Shown here piece by piece: positions 14,726-22,449 of a DNA stretch of 64,000 nucleotides. Origin of the DNA: Zhenhengia yiwuensis. Its GTDB lineage: Bacteria > Bacillota > Clostridia > Lachnospirales > Cellulosilyticaceae. Position numbers and translations under genes: made by a program. The notes under the pieces were generated by a model, which saw only the letters and a list, made by a program, of their open reading frames with translations, did no database searches and was not told where the DNA came from. The stretch is from positions 124,001-188,000 of the forward strand of contig NZ_JACRSY010000002.1 in NCBI RefSeq assembly GCF_014384995.1, read 5' to 3'. Every line of letters begins with the position of its first letter. Position 1 is the first letter of the stretch.

Positions 14726-16129
14726 ATGAATTATTTTGATGGGGATACACTTCATGAGGAATGCGGCGTAATTGGTGTATATCTTAATGAGAGAATAGAT
14801 GCAGCAAACTACGTTTACTATGGCCTTTATGCACTTCAGCATAGAGGTCAGGAAAGTGCAGGGATTACCGTTAATAAAGAGGGTAAACTAGAAAGTACAA
14901 AAGGTATGGGGCTTGTAAGCGATGTCTTTAATGAACACAATTTAAAAAGCCTTACAGGCAATATTGCAATTGGACATGTACGTTATTCTACAACAGGGGA
15001 TAAAGACCTTAGTAACTGTCAGCCACTTGTAGCAAAGTATAAACATGGTTCTATTGCACTTGCTCATAATGGGAACCTTACAAATAGTGAAGGCGTAAGG
15101 GAGATGCTTGAAGATGAAGGGGTTATCTTTCAATCTACAACGGATTCTGAAGCTATTTTAAATCTTATTGCACGTCATTATAATAGAGGACTTGAATCCG
15201 CTATCCGTAATACTATGCAGCTTATTAAAGGTGCGTATGCTATTGTTATTACAACACAAGATAAATTAATTGGAGCACGTGATCCACATGGTCTTCGTCC
15301 ACTATGTATTGGTAAACTCCAAGATGGTTATGTATTAGCTTCTGAAAGCTGTGCATTAGATGTTATTGATGCGGAGTTTGTAAGAGATGTTATGCCGGGA
15401 GAAATGGTGATCATTGATCAAGATGGCTTAACAAGTATTAAACCCAAAAGTTGGTGCCAAAAGAAGCTTTGTGTATTTGAACTGATTTATCTTGCAAGAC
15501 CTGATAGTGTTATTGATGGCAATAGTGTGTATCAGTTTAGAGAAAAAGCAGGGGAAATCCTTTGTCGTGAAGCAGGTATTGAAGCAGATGTTGTTATTCC
15601 AGTACCAGACTCCGGAATACCATCTGCTATAGGTTATTCTAAAGCATCAGGTATTCCTTTTGTGGAAGGATTTACTAAAAATCGTTACATTGGCCGTACT
15701 TTTATTCAGCCAACACAAGAGATGCGTGAAAATGCAGTACGTATTAAGCTAAACCCACTTAAACATAATATAGCGGGTAAACGTGTTGTGATGACTGATG
15801 ATTCTATTGTGCGTGGTACAACATGTAAACGCATTGTAGAACAAATTCGTAAAGCGGGAGCAACAGAAGTACATGTATGTATTACTTCACCTCCAGTTAA
15901 ATACAGCTGTTACTTTGGTATTGATACGCCAGATCGTGAAAAATTAGTAGGGGCAATGATGTCTATTGAAGAAATTAAAGATTATATTGGGGCAGACAGC
16001 CTTACATATCTTTCATTAGAAGGATTAAAAGAAGCATGTGGAGGAAGTAGTAATTTCTGCCGTGCATGCTTTAATGGGAACTATCCAATGGAAGTACCAC
16101 TAAACCCAATGAATGAGGAAGATAAATAG
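14726..16129 (+). CDS. purF: Amidophosphoribosyltransferase
   Basis: 467 residues, first committed enzyme of purine synthesis (PRPP and glutamine to phosphoribosylamine). A 12-residue propeptide precedes the nucleophile in HEECGVIGVY (Cys13), followed by GLYALQHRGQESAGI. The PRPP loop is RVVMTDDSIVRGTTCKRIVEQ. Cysteines at KKLCVFELIY, at TTCKR and in the FCRACFNG pair match the [4Fe-4S]-containing Bacillus-type enzyme, which is oxygen-labile. It lies 10 bases after purC with SD AAGAGGTG. Confidence 0.96.
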   Translation: MNYFDGDTLHEECGVIGVYLNERIDAANYVYYGLYALQHRGQESAGITVNKEGKLESTKGMGLVSDVFNEHNLKSLTGNIAIGHVRYSTTGDKDLSNCQPLVAKYKHGSIALAHNGNLTNSEGVREMLEDEGVIFQSTTDSEAILNLIARHYNRGLESAIRNTMQLIKGAYAIVITTQDKLIGARDPHGLRPLCIGKLQDGYVLASESCALDVIDAEFVRDVMPGEMVIIDQDGLTSIKPKSWCQKKLCVFELIYLARPDSVIDGNSVYQFREKAGEILCREAGIEADVVIPVPDSGIPSAIGYSKASGIPFVEGFTKNRYIGRTFIQPTQEMRENAVRIKLNPLKHNIAGKRVVMTDDSIVRGTTCKRIVEQIRKAGATEVHVCITSPPVKYSCYFGIDTPDREKLVGAMMSIEEIKDYIGADSLTYLSLEGLKEACGGSSNFCRACFNGNYPMEVPLNPMNEEDK

Positions 16130-16139
16130 GAGGATGGCT

Positions 16140-17180
16140 ATGTCAAATAAAATTACTTATCAAGATGCAGGTGTTGATGTACATCGTGGTTATGAAGCGG
16201 TAAGCAAAATGAAGGAACACGTTAAATCTACTTTTACAGATGGTGTATTAACGGATATTGGTAGCTTTGGTGGCTCTTATTCGATTGCAAAATACATGGG
16301 TATGGAAGAACCTGTTCTTGTGTCAGGAACAGACGGTGTAGGGACAAAGCTTAAGCTTGCTTTTGATTTGAATAAACATGATACAATTGGAATTGACTGT
16401 GTAGCTATGTGTGTAAATGATATTTTATGTAGTGGAGCTATTCCACTTTTTTTCCTTGATTATATCGCAACCGGACGCATCTCTCCAGAGCAAGTTGCTG
16501 AAATTGTAAAAGGTATAGCAATAGGATGCAAAGAAAGTTTATGTGCTCTTGTAGGGGGAGAAACAGCGGAAATGCCAGGGTTCTACAAAGATGGTGAATA
16601 TGATGTAGCTGGTTTTGCAGTAGGTATTGTAGATAAAGCTAAAATGATTGATGGAAGCAAGATGAAAGCTGGAGATGTAATCATTGGACTTCGTTCATCA
16701 GGTGTACATAGTAATGGTTATTCACTTGTTAGAAAAATAATTGATACTTATAAATTAGACCTTAATGCATATTGCGAAGAGCTAGGTGAAACTTATGGTG
16801 AGGCTTTCTTAAAACCAACTAAACTTTATGTAAAAGCAGTTATGGCTGCAAAAGAAGCTGCAGAACTTAAAGGTATCGCGCATATTACAGGTGGTGGCTT
16901 CATTGAGAATGTACCACGTATGCTTCCAGAAGGTGTAGATGCAAGAATTAGTCTTAATGCTATCGATGCACCTAAAGTTTACACACTTCTTGAAAAATTA
17001 AGTGGTTTAGAAATCAATGAACTTTACAATACATTCAACATGGGTATTGGGATGATGATTGTTACAGCAAAAGAAGATGCTGATAAAGTAGTAGAAGCAC
17101 TTTGTAAAGTTGGTGAAGAGGCAACTATAATTGGTGAAATTGTAGAGGGTAACAAAGAGGTTATATTATGTCAGGATTAA
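16140..17180 (+). CDS. purM: AIR synthetase (phosphoribosylformylglycinamidine cyclo-ligase)
   Basis: 346 residues beginning MSNKITYQDAGVDVHRGYEA. Diagnostic blocks are LVSGTDGVGTKLKLAF, GIDCVAMCVNDILCSGA, LVGGETAEMPGFY and ITGGGFIENVPRMLP. It closes FGAM to AIR. AGGAGG at 16128-16133 sets the start at 16140; an ATG at 16134 touches the SD and the longest frame starts inside purF. It overlaps purN by 13 bases. Confidence 0.96.
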   Translation: MSNKITYQDAGVDVHRGYEAVSKMKEHVKSTFTDGVLTDIGSFGGSYSIAKYMGMEEPVLVSGTDGVGTKLKLAFDLNKHDTIGIDCVAMCVNDILCSGAIPLFFLDYIATGRISPEQVAEIVKGIAIGCKESLCALVGGETAEMPGFYKDGEYDVAGFAVGIVDKAKMIDGSKMKAGDVIIGLRSSGVHSNGYSLVRKIIDTYKLDLNAYCEELGETYGEAFLKPTKLYVKAVMAAKEAAELKGIAHITGGGFIENVPRMLPEGVDARISLNAIDAPKVYTLLEKLSGLEINELYNTFNMGIGMMIVTAKEDADKVVEALCKVGEEATIIGEIVEGNKEVILCQD

Positions 17181-17752
17181 GACTAGGTGTACTGGTATCA
17201 GGATCAGGGAGTAATCTTCAAAGTATTATTGACGCAGTAGAGGCAGGCAATCTCAAAAGTGAGATTGTCTGTGTCCTTTCTAATAAAGAACAGGCATTTG
17301 GATTAGAACGTGCAAGAAAGCACGGTATTCCAGCCTATTTCATTAATCCAAAAGAAGCAGATTATGATGTGAAGGTTCTAAATTGTTTACAGGAACATGA
17401 TGTAGAATTAGTAGTCCTTGCAGGCTACCTTAAAATAGTAGATGCCAATATGATTGAAGTTTATAAAGGACGTATGATTAATATTCATCCTTCTCTTTTA
17501 CCTAAATTCGGCGGTAAAGGCTATTATGGTATTAAAGTACATGAAGCAGTTCTTGCAGCAGGGGAAAAAGAAAGTGGGGCCACTGTACATTTCGTAGAAG
17601 TAGGGATTGATACAGGAGAAATCATTCTTCAGGAAAAAGTACCTGTCTATGAAACAGATATACCTGATGAGCTTCAAAAGCGTGTACTTCATGAAGTTGA
17701 ACACAAAATATTAGTCAAAGCCATTAAAAAGCTAGAGGAGGAAAGAGCATGA
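17168..17752 (+). CDS. purN: GAR transformylase (10-formyl-THF dependent)
   Basis: 194 residues. The N-terminal substrate loop is LVSGSGSNLQSIIDAV; the catalytic region shows NIHPSLLPKFGGKGYYG and the Asp in EVGIDTGEIILQE. It formylates GAR using 10-formyl-THF, linking the operon to folate supply (compare folT at 189-704). The start overlaps the end of purM by 13 bases and its stop overlaps purD by four. In many Clostridia purH would lie between purN and purD; here it does not. Confidence 0.95.
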   Translation: MSGLRLGVLVSGSGSNLQSIIDAVEAGNLKSEIVCVLSNKEQAFGLERARKHGIPAYFINPKEADYDVKVLNCLQEHDVELVVLAGYLKIVDANMIEVYKGRMINIHPSLLPKFGGKGYYGIKVHEAVLAAGEKESGATVHFVEVGIDTGEIILQEKVPVYETDIPDELQKRVLHEVEHKILVKAIKKLEEERA

Positions 17753-19008
17753 ATATTCTTATCGTAGGAAACGGTGGACGTGAATCAGCTATTGCAGATA
17801 CGATTAAACGCTTTAGACCAGAAGTAAATCTATTTGTAGCACCAGGTAATGGTGGAACAGCAACAAAATATACAAATGTAGATATTGCAGTCAATGAAAT
17901 TGAAAAACTTGTAAATTTTGCAAAAGATAATGCTATTGACTTAACAGTGATTGGACCAGAAGAGCCACTTGTACTCGGTATTGTAGATGCTTTCCAAGAA
18001 GCACAGTTAAATGTATTTGGACCAAATAAAGCATGCAGTACTTTTGAAGGAAGCAAAGATTTTACAAAAATCTTTTTAACTAAATATGATATTCCAACAG
18101 CAAAATATTTAACCTTTACTAAAGAAGAAGAAGCGAAAGCTTTAGAAGCAGTTAGAACTTTTAGCTTACCTGTAGTTGTAAAAGCAGATGGACTTGCAGC
18201 AGGGAAAGGTGTTATTATTGCCCAGAGCTATGAAGAAGGTGAAACAGCTATTCGTGAAATTTTCAGCAATAAGTTTAAAGGGGCAGGCGATAAACTTGTT
18301 ATTGAAGAATTCCTAAATGGTATAGAAGCCTCTCTGCTTTGCTTTGTAGATGGCAAAAGCATTGTACCACTTGCAACAGCTAGAGATTACAAACGTGCGT
18401 TAGATCATGATGGTGGTCTTAATACAGGGGGAATGGGGGGGTTCTCACCAAATCCTATTATTACAGATAAAGTCATGATCCAAATTGAAAAAGAAATTTT
18501 AGAACCTATCATTCAGGGTTTTAAAGCTGAAGAACTGGATTATAGAGGGATCTTGTTTATTGGTCTTATGATTGATGAAAAAGGACCTAAGGTACTTGAA
18601 TTTAATGTACGCTTTGGAGACCCTGAAACACAAAGCATCTTATCTCGTCTTGAGACAGATTTAGTAGACATATTCCATGCTTGTATGAGCGGAACGCTTG
18701 GTCAAATTGAGCTTAAATGGAATAGTAAACCAAGTGTGACAGTTGTTCTTGCAAGTCGTGGCTATCCAGAAACAAGTGAAAAGGATGTAGTCATTAATGG
18801 ACTAGATACATTAGAGGCAGATACTTATCTTTATCATGCAGGTTCAAAACTTGTAGATGAGCAAATTTTAACAAATGGCGGAAGAGTGCTTGCAGTAACA
18901 AGACTTGGGGATACACTTGAAGAAGCAAGGAATGCAGTTTATAAAGAAGTCATGAAAATTCATTTTGCGGGTATGCAGTATAGATCTGATATCGGAAAGA
19001 TAGAATAA
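17749..19008 (+). CDS. purD: GAR synthetase
   Basis: 419 residues, an ATP-grasp enzyme that joins phosphoribosylamine and glycine. It shows NILIVGNGGRESAI, TVIGPEEPLVLGIVDAF, VVVKADGLAAGKGVIIA, GGLNTGGMGGFSPNPI and LEFNVRFGDPETQ. It starts within an ATGA overlap with purN. A terminator follows closely, making it the last gene of the operon. Confidence 0.96.
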   Translation: MNILIVGNGGRESAIADTIKRFRPEVNLFVAPGNGGTATKYTNVDIAVNEIEKLVNFAKDNAIDLTVIGPEEPLVLGIVDAFQEAQLNVFGPNKACSTFEGSKDFTKIFLTKYDIPTAKYLTFTKEEEAKALEAVRTFSLPVVVKADGLAAGKGVIIAQSYEEGETAIREIFSNKFKGAGDKLVIEEFLNGIEASLLCFVDGKSIVPLATARDYKRALDHDGGLNTGGMGGFSPNPIITDKVMIQIEKEILEPIIQGFKAEELDYRGILFIGLMIDEKGPKVLEFNVRFGDPETQSILSRLETDLVDIFHACMSGTLGQIELKWNSKPSVTVVLASRGYPETSEKDVVINGLDTLEADTYLYHAGSKLVDEQILTNGGRVLAVTRLGDTLEEARNAVYKEVMKIHFAGMQYRSDIGKIE

Positions 19009-19033
19009 GAGAGTTTTAAAATTTTTTATTTAG

Positions 19034-19059
19034 AAGGGTAGCTTAGCTACCCTTTTTTG
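19034..19059 (+). terminator. Terminator of the purine operon
   Basis: AAGGGTAGC (19034-19042), 3-base loop, GCTACCCTT (19046-19054), then T residues. Confidence 0.9.
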
Positions 19060-19110
19060 GTTTAAAGAGAGTGATGAGATGGAATCTTTTTAGGCAAGGA
19101 AGAATTAGAA

Positions 19111-19255
19111 ATGAGTTGTTTCAATAACGAAGAGCAACAAAGACACGTACATGAGGTACAAGGAAGTGTACAAAGAGCTAAAATTCCAGAAGAGCCCTCA
19201 TAATCATCGTTTATCAACATTTATAAAGGATTACATTGGTGAAGAAGAAATATAA
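19111..19255 (+). pseudogene. Decayed YmaF-like His-rich protein gene
   Basis: An ATG at 19111 after AAGGAAG opens MSCFNNEEQQRHVHEVQGSV and stops after 30 residues at 19201. In the +1 shifted frame the text continues as SPHNHRLSTFIKDY to a TAA at 19253. YmaF-family proteins carry repeated HVHEV-type motifs and a PHNHRF stretch shortly after the first; both parts are here but in different frames and the remaining repeats are gone. I read this as a frameshifted, truncated remnant. The rest of 19009-19413 holds two terminators and the spoVA promoter. The match is from memory of the family. Confidence 0.6.
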
Positions 19256-19282
19256 TCCTATTGAGTTATAAAAGTTCTTTTT

Positions 19283-19319
19283 AGCTGTAGTCTCCTCTAT
19301 GAGGGGGTTACGGCTTTTT
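19283..19319 (+). terminator. Rho-independent terminator
   Basis: AGCTGTAGTCTCCTC pairs with GAGGGGGTTACGGCT (several wobble pairs), followed by TTTTT. It probably ended the decayed YmaF-like gene and insulates spoVA. Confidence 0.75.
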
Positions 19320-19333
19320 GTTGTGTCAAATAA

Positions 19334-19362
19334 GTATATTTTTGCAAAATAAAATCATAATA
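19334..19362 (+). promoter_or_regulatory. Probable sigma-G promoter of spoVA
   Basis: GTATA (19334-19338), 17 bases, CATAATA (19356-19362). These match the sigma-G pattern GHATR and CATWHTA at the expected spacing, 51 bases before the spoVAA start. spoVA is sigma-G dependent in Bacillus. Confidence 0.65.
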
Positions 19363-19413
19363 ACTTTATACAAATCTCATGCTATAGGGCTTATAGAAGA
19401 AAGAGGTGAGTAA

Positions 19414-20040
19414 ATGCAGGAGATTTATATCAAGCCTTATAAAAACAATAAAATTGAGGGGAAAAGGCAAATACAAATTAAAGATGTTGCTGATATAAGT
19501 GCACCTAAACATCTTAAATCTCAGATTGAGAGCATCTGTCTTTTTAAACCACAAGTTACGAAACTCACACATTTTGTAGTTAGTATTATTACCATTATAG
19601 ATGCTATTCATAAGGAGTATCCAGATATATCTGTGCAAAATGTGGGGGAAATGGATGGGGTCATTGAATATAATCCTGTTAAGCCTAAGCCACATCCAGT
19701 ATGGGAATGGGTAAAGCTTATTTTAGTTTGTATCATTGTTTTTGCAGGTGCTACAGTAGCTATTATGGCCTATCAAACAGACGTATCTATGGCTAAAACT
19801 TTTACGACTTTATACAAAGTTTTTACAGGAGAAATTAATGATAGCCCCGCATGGCTGACTGTTCCTTATGCCATTGGGATGCCTCTTGGGATTATTGTAT
19901 TTTATAACCATATTGGTACAAAGAAACTTACAGAAGATCCTACCCCTATACAAGTTGAAATCAATGAATATGAAACCAAGGTAGAGGATACAATTATTGA
20001 TACCTTAATAGCTGAAAAGAGAGGACAGTATGAAGAATGA
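19414..20040 (+). CDS. spoVAA: Stage V sporulation protein AA
   Basis: 208 residues. A soluble N-terminal region of about 95 residues contains a PHPVWEWVKLIL transition into two membrane segments (LILVCIIVFAGATVAIMAY and about WLTVPYAIGMPLGIIVFY). It ends with an acidic cytosolic tail. Length and layout match SpoVAA, part of the inner-membrane machinery that moves dipicolinic acid in the spore. The ATG follows AGAGGTG; it overlaps spoVAB by four bases. Made in the forespore, judging from the sigma-G-like promoter. Confidence 0.88.
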   Translation: MQEIYIKPYKNNKIEGKRQIQIKDVADISAPKHLKSQIESICLFKPQVTKLTHFVVSIITIIDAIHKEYPDISVQNVGEMDGVIEYNPVKPKPHPVWEWVKLILVCIIVFAGATVAIMAYQTDVSMAKTFTTLYKVFTGEINDSPAWLTVPYAIGMPLGIIVFYNHIGTKKLTEDPTPIQVEINEYETKVEDTIIDTLIAEKRGQYEE

Positions 20041-20462
20041 GTGTACTTTATGCAGGAGTATGTATACTATGGGGTTTTGCAACAGGGATTATTATTTCAA
20101 CGGGTATTCTATCTTTTATTAATGCTATTGGTATTATTCCAAGACTTGCCACAAAAGCAAAAGTAACATTGCATTACTTTGCCTTTGCAAATGTATCTTT
20201 ATTAGGTGTTATAACAGGAACTATTTTATATATATGGGATATTTACCTCCCTATTCCTAAAATAATTATTGCTTTCTTTGGGTTAGCTTTTGGCGTATTT
20301 GTAGGCTGTTTATCTATTGCAATAGCAGAGATTTTAGATGTAATTCCTATTAGTAAAAGTAGATTAAAGCTTAAAAGAGGCGCTTACATGGCCGTTTTAG
20401 CCTTTGCATTCGGTAAAATGATAGGAACTTTATTTTATTACTTATATCCAGGATTTCATTAA
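20037..20462 (+). CDS. spoVAB: Stage V sporulation protein AB
   Basis: 141 residues, about four to five membrane helices, starting in an ATGA overlap with spoVAA. The core GFATGIIISTGILSFINAIGIIPRLATKAK and the following helices match SpoVAB, a membrane partner of SpoVAA in the spoVA operon. Its specific job in dipicolinate transport is not known. Confidence 0.87.
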   Translation: MSVLYAGVCILWGFATGIIISTGILSFINAIGIIPRLATKAKVTLHYFAFANVSLLGVITGTILYIWDIYLPIPKIIIAFFGLAFGVFVGCLSIAIAEILDVIPISKSRLKLKRGAYMAVLAFAFGKMIGTLFYYLYPGFH

Positions 20463-20483
20463 CTTATAAAGGAGCTGAATTAT

Positions 20484-20927
20484 ATGGCAGATGTTTCAAC
20501 ACTCAAAAAGGATTATCAAACTGTCGTAGATAAGCATTCACCTAAAAATGAAGTACTCAAAAATTCTTTTAAAGCTTTTTGGGTAGGTGGCACTATTTGT
20601 TTAATCGGACAGCTTATTACAGAAGGATTTATTTATATAGGGTTTTCAGAACCTGATGCAGGTACATTAAGCACTATAACGCTTATTTTACTTAGTACCA
20701 TTTTAACAGCACTTAATCTTTATGATAAAATCGGTAACTATGCAGGTGCTGGTAGTATCATTCCTATTACAGGATTTGCAAATTCTATGGTAAGTGCTGC
20801 AATGGAATATAAAAAAGAGGGCTACATTTTTGGAATGGGTGCAAAACTCTTTACAGTAGCAGGACCTGTTATTGTATTTGGGACAATTTCAAGTGTAATT
20901 GTGGGCATCCTTTATTATTTCTTATAG
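20484..20927 (+). CDS. spoVAC: Stage V sporulation protein AC
   Basis: 147 residues with a polar N-terminus and about four helices. It contains NSFKAFWVGGTICLIGQ and YAGAGSIIPITGFANSMVSA, signature stretches of SpoVAC. This protein behaves as a mechanosensitive channel in the spore membrane and is needed for dipicolinate release and uptake. SD AAAGGAG, 21 bases after spoVAB and 10 before spoVAD. Confidence 0.93.
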   Translation: MADVSTLKKDYQTVVDKHSPKNEVLKNSFKAFWVGGTICLIGQLITEGFIYIGFSEPDAGTLSTITLILLSTILTALNLYDKIGNYAGAGSIIPITGFANSMVSAAMEYKKEGYIFGMGAKLFTVAGPVIVFGTISSVIVGILYYFL

Positions 20928-20937
20928 GAGGATTCAT

Positions 20938-21945
20938 ATGGGACATCTAGGTAAACAAACAATTGTTTTTCAAAATAAGCCTGTTATTTTAGAAACTTAT
21001 AGTACAGTAGGTCCAAAAGAAGGGCAAGGGCCTATGGGAAGCGTATTTGATACAGTGCTAGAAGATGAGTTACTTGGAGAGAAAACTTGGGAAAAAGCAG
21101 AAGGTATGTTAATTAAGCAAACAGTACAAGGCCTTCTTACAAAGTCAGGTAAAAGGCAGGAAGATATTCAATATATTCTTTGTGGTGATTTGGAAAATCA
21201 AATTAACAGTACACAAGATGGTATTAAAGACTTTAATATTCCGTTTTTTGGCTTATACGGTGCTTGCTCTACAATGGGAGAATCTATGAGCCTTGGAAGT
21301 ATTATTATTGGTGGTGGCTATGCGGATTATGTAATTGCAGGTGCAAGTAGTCATTATTGTACAGCTGAAAAGCAGTTTCGTTATCCACTCGAATATGGTG
21401 GGCAAAGACCGCTTACACAGCAGTGGACTGTAACAGGTAGTGGTTTTGTACTTTTAGGTAAGACAGGTACAGGACCCAAAATTCATAGCATTACAACAGG
21501 CAAAATTGTAGATTTTAATACAACCGATGTATTTAATATGGGAGCTGTTATGGCACCAGCAGCAGCTGATACGATTTTGACTCATCTAAAAGATACGAAT
21601 CAAAAACCAGAAGACTATGATGCTATTATTACAGGGGACTTAGGTCAATGTGGAACAGATATATTATTGGATCTTACAAAACAATTAGGAACAGATATAT
21701 CTGCAGTACATCAAGACTGTGGTCTATTAATTTTTGATAATCAGGCTCAGGATACACACGCTGGAGGAAGTGGTTGTGGATGTAGTGCATCTTTATTTTC
21801 AGGATACTTCTATCAACAGTTAAAAGATAAAAAATTAAAGAAAATCTTACTTGTACCAACAGGTGCGTTAATGAGTCTATGTTCTACTCAGCAAGGTGAC
21901 AACATTACAGGAATTGCACATGCTGTAAGCATCTGGTGTGAATAA
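20938..21945 (+). CDS. spoVAD: Stage V sporulation protein AD
   Basis: 335 residues with a thiolase-like fold: FFGLYGACSTMGESMSLGS, AGASSHYCTAEKQFRYP, a GDLGQCG stretch and GGSGCGCSASLFSG near the end. SpoVAD is the peripheral protein that binds dipicolinic acid. The start at 20938 follows AGGAGG; an earlier in-frame extension lies inside spoVAC. Confidence 0.94.
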   Translation: MGHLGKQTIVFQNKPVILETYSTVGPKEGQGPMGSVFDTVLEDELLGEKTWEKAEGMLIKQTVQGLLTKSGKRQEDIQYILCGDLENQINSTQDGIKDFNIPFFGLYGACSTMGESMSLGSIIIGGGYADYVIAGASSHYCTAEKQFRYPLEYGGQRPLTQQWTVTGSGFVLLGKTGTGPKIHSITTGKIVDFNTTDVFNMGAVMAPAAADTILTHLKDTNQKPEDYDAIITGDLGQCGTDILLDLTKQLGTDISAVHQDCGLLIFDNQAQDTHAGGSGCGCSASLFSGYFYQQLKDKKLKKILLVPTGALMSLCSTQQGDNITGIAHAVSIWCE

Positions 21946-21959
21946 GAGGAGGAAAGTAC

Positions 21960-22325
21960 ATGGATTTTGCAATAGATCTTATAAAAGCCTTTGTAGTAGG
22001 TGGTTTACTTTGTGTGATTGGTCAAATTCTTATGGATCGTACAAAGCTTATGACAGCACGTATTATGGTTATCTTCCTAGTAGCTGGTGCAATACTAACT
22101 GCATTAGGTATTTATGAACCTTTTGTAGACTGGGCAGGTTCAGGTGCAACTGTACCTATTATAGGATTTGGTTATGCACTAGCTAAAGGGGCCATGGATG
22201 AAGTAGCTAAAGAAGGATATATGGGTATTTTAACAGGAGGTCTTAAAGCTACAGCGGCAGGTATTACAGCTGCCATTGTATTTGGATATTTTGCGGCCCT
22301 TCTTTCTAACCCAAAAAGTAAATAA
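21960..22325 (+). CDS. spoVAE: Stage V sporulation protein AE (C-terminal/AEb type)
   Basis: 121 residues, about four helices. It has AFVVGGLLCVIGQILMD and VDWAGSGATVPIIGFGYALAKG, paralogous to SpoVAC and typical of SpoVAEb. It is the last gene of the operon; no spoVAEa or spoVAF follows, in contrast to Bacillus. SD AGAGGAGG. A terminator lies just downstream. Confidence 0.93.
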   Translation: MDFAIDLIKAFVVGGLLCVIGQILMDRTKLMTARIMVIFLVAGAILTALGIYEPFVDWAGSGATVPIIGFGYALAKGAMDEVAKEGYMGILTGGLKATAAGITAAIVFGYFAALLSNPKSK

Positions 22326-22326
22326 G

Positions 22327-22360
22327 AAAAAGTGTCAATTGATAAAATTGACACTTTTTT
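22327..22360 (+). terminator. Terminator of the spoVA operon
   Basis: AAAAAGTGTCAATT (22327-22340) pairs with AATTGACACTTTTT (22346-22359). Confidence 0.9.
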
Positions 22361-22449
22361 GTGTAATTTTGGATTATTTTGGTATATAATTATCTGAAAA
22401 TATGTTATAATACACACAACTATAATAATTTATTAAATGGGGGTAGGGG

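Noticed and set aside
17168..17180. Overlap of purM and purN taken as a possible frameshift
   Set aside because: Both proteins have complete ends and normal lengths; a 13-base overlap is ordinary operon packing.
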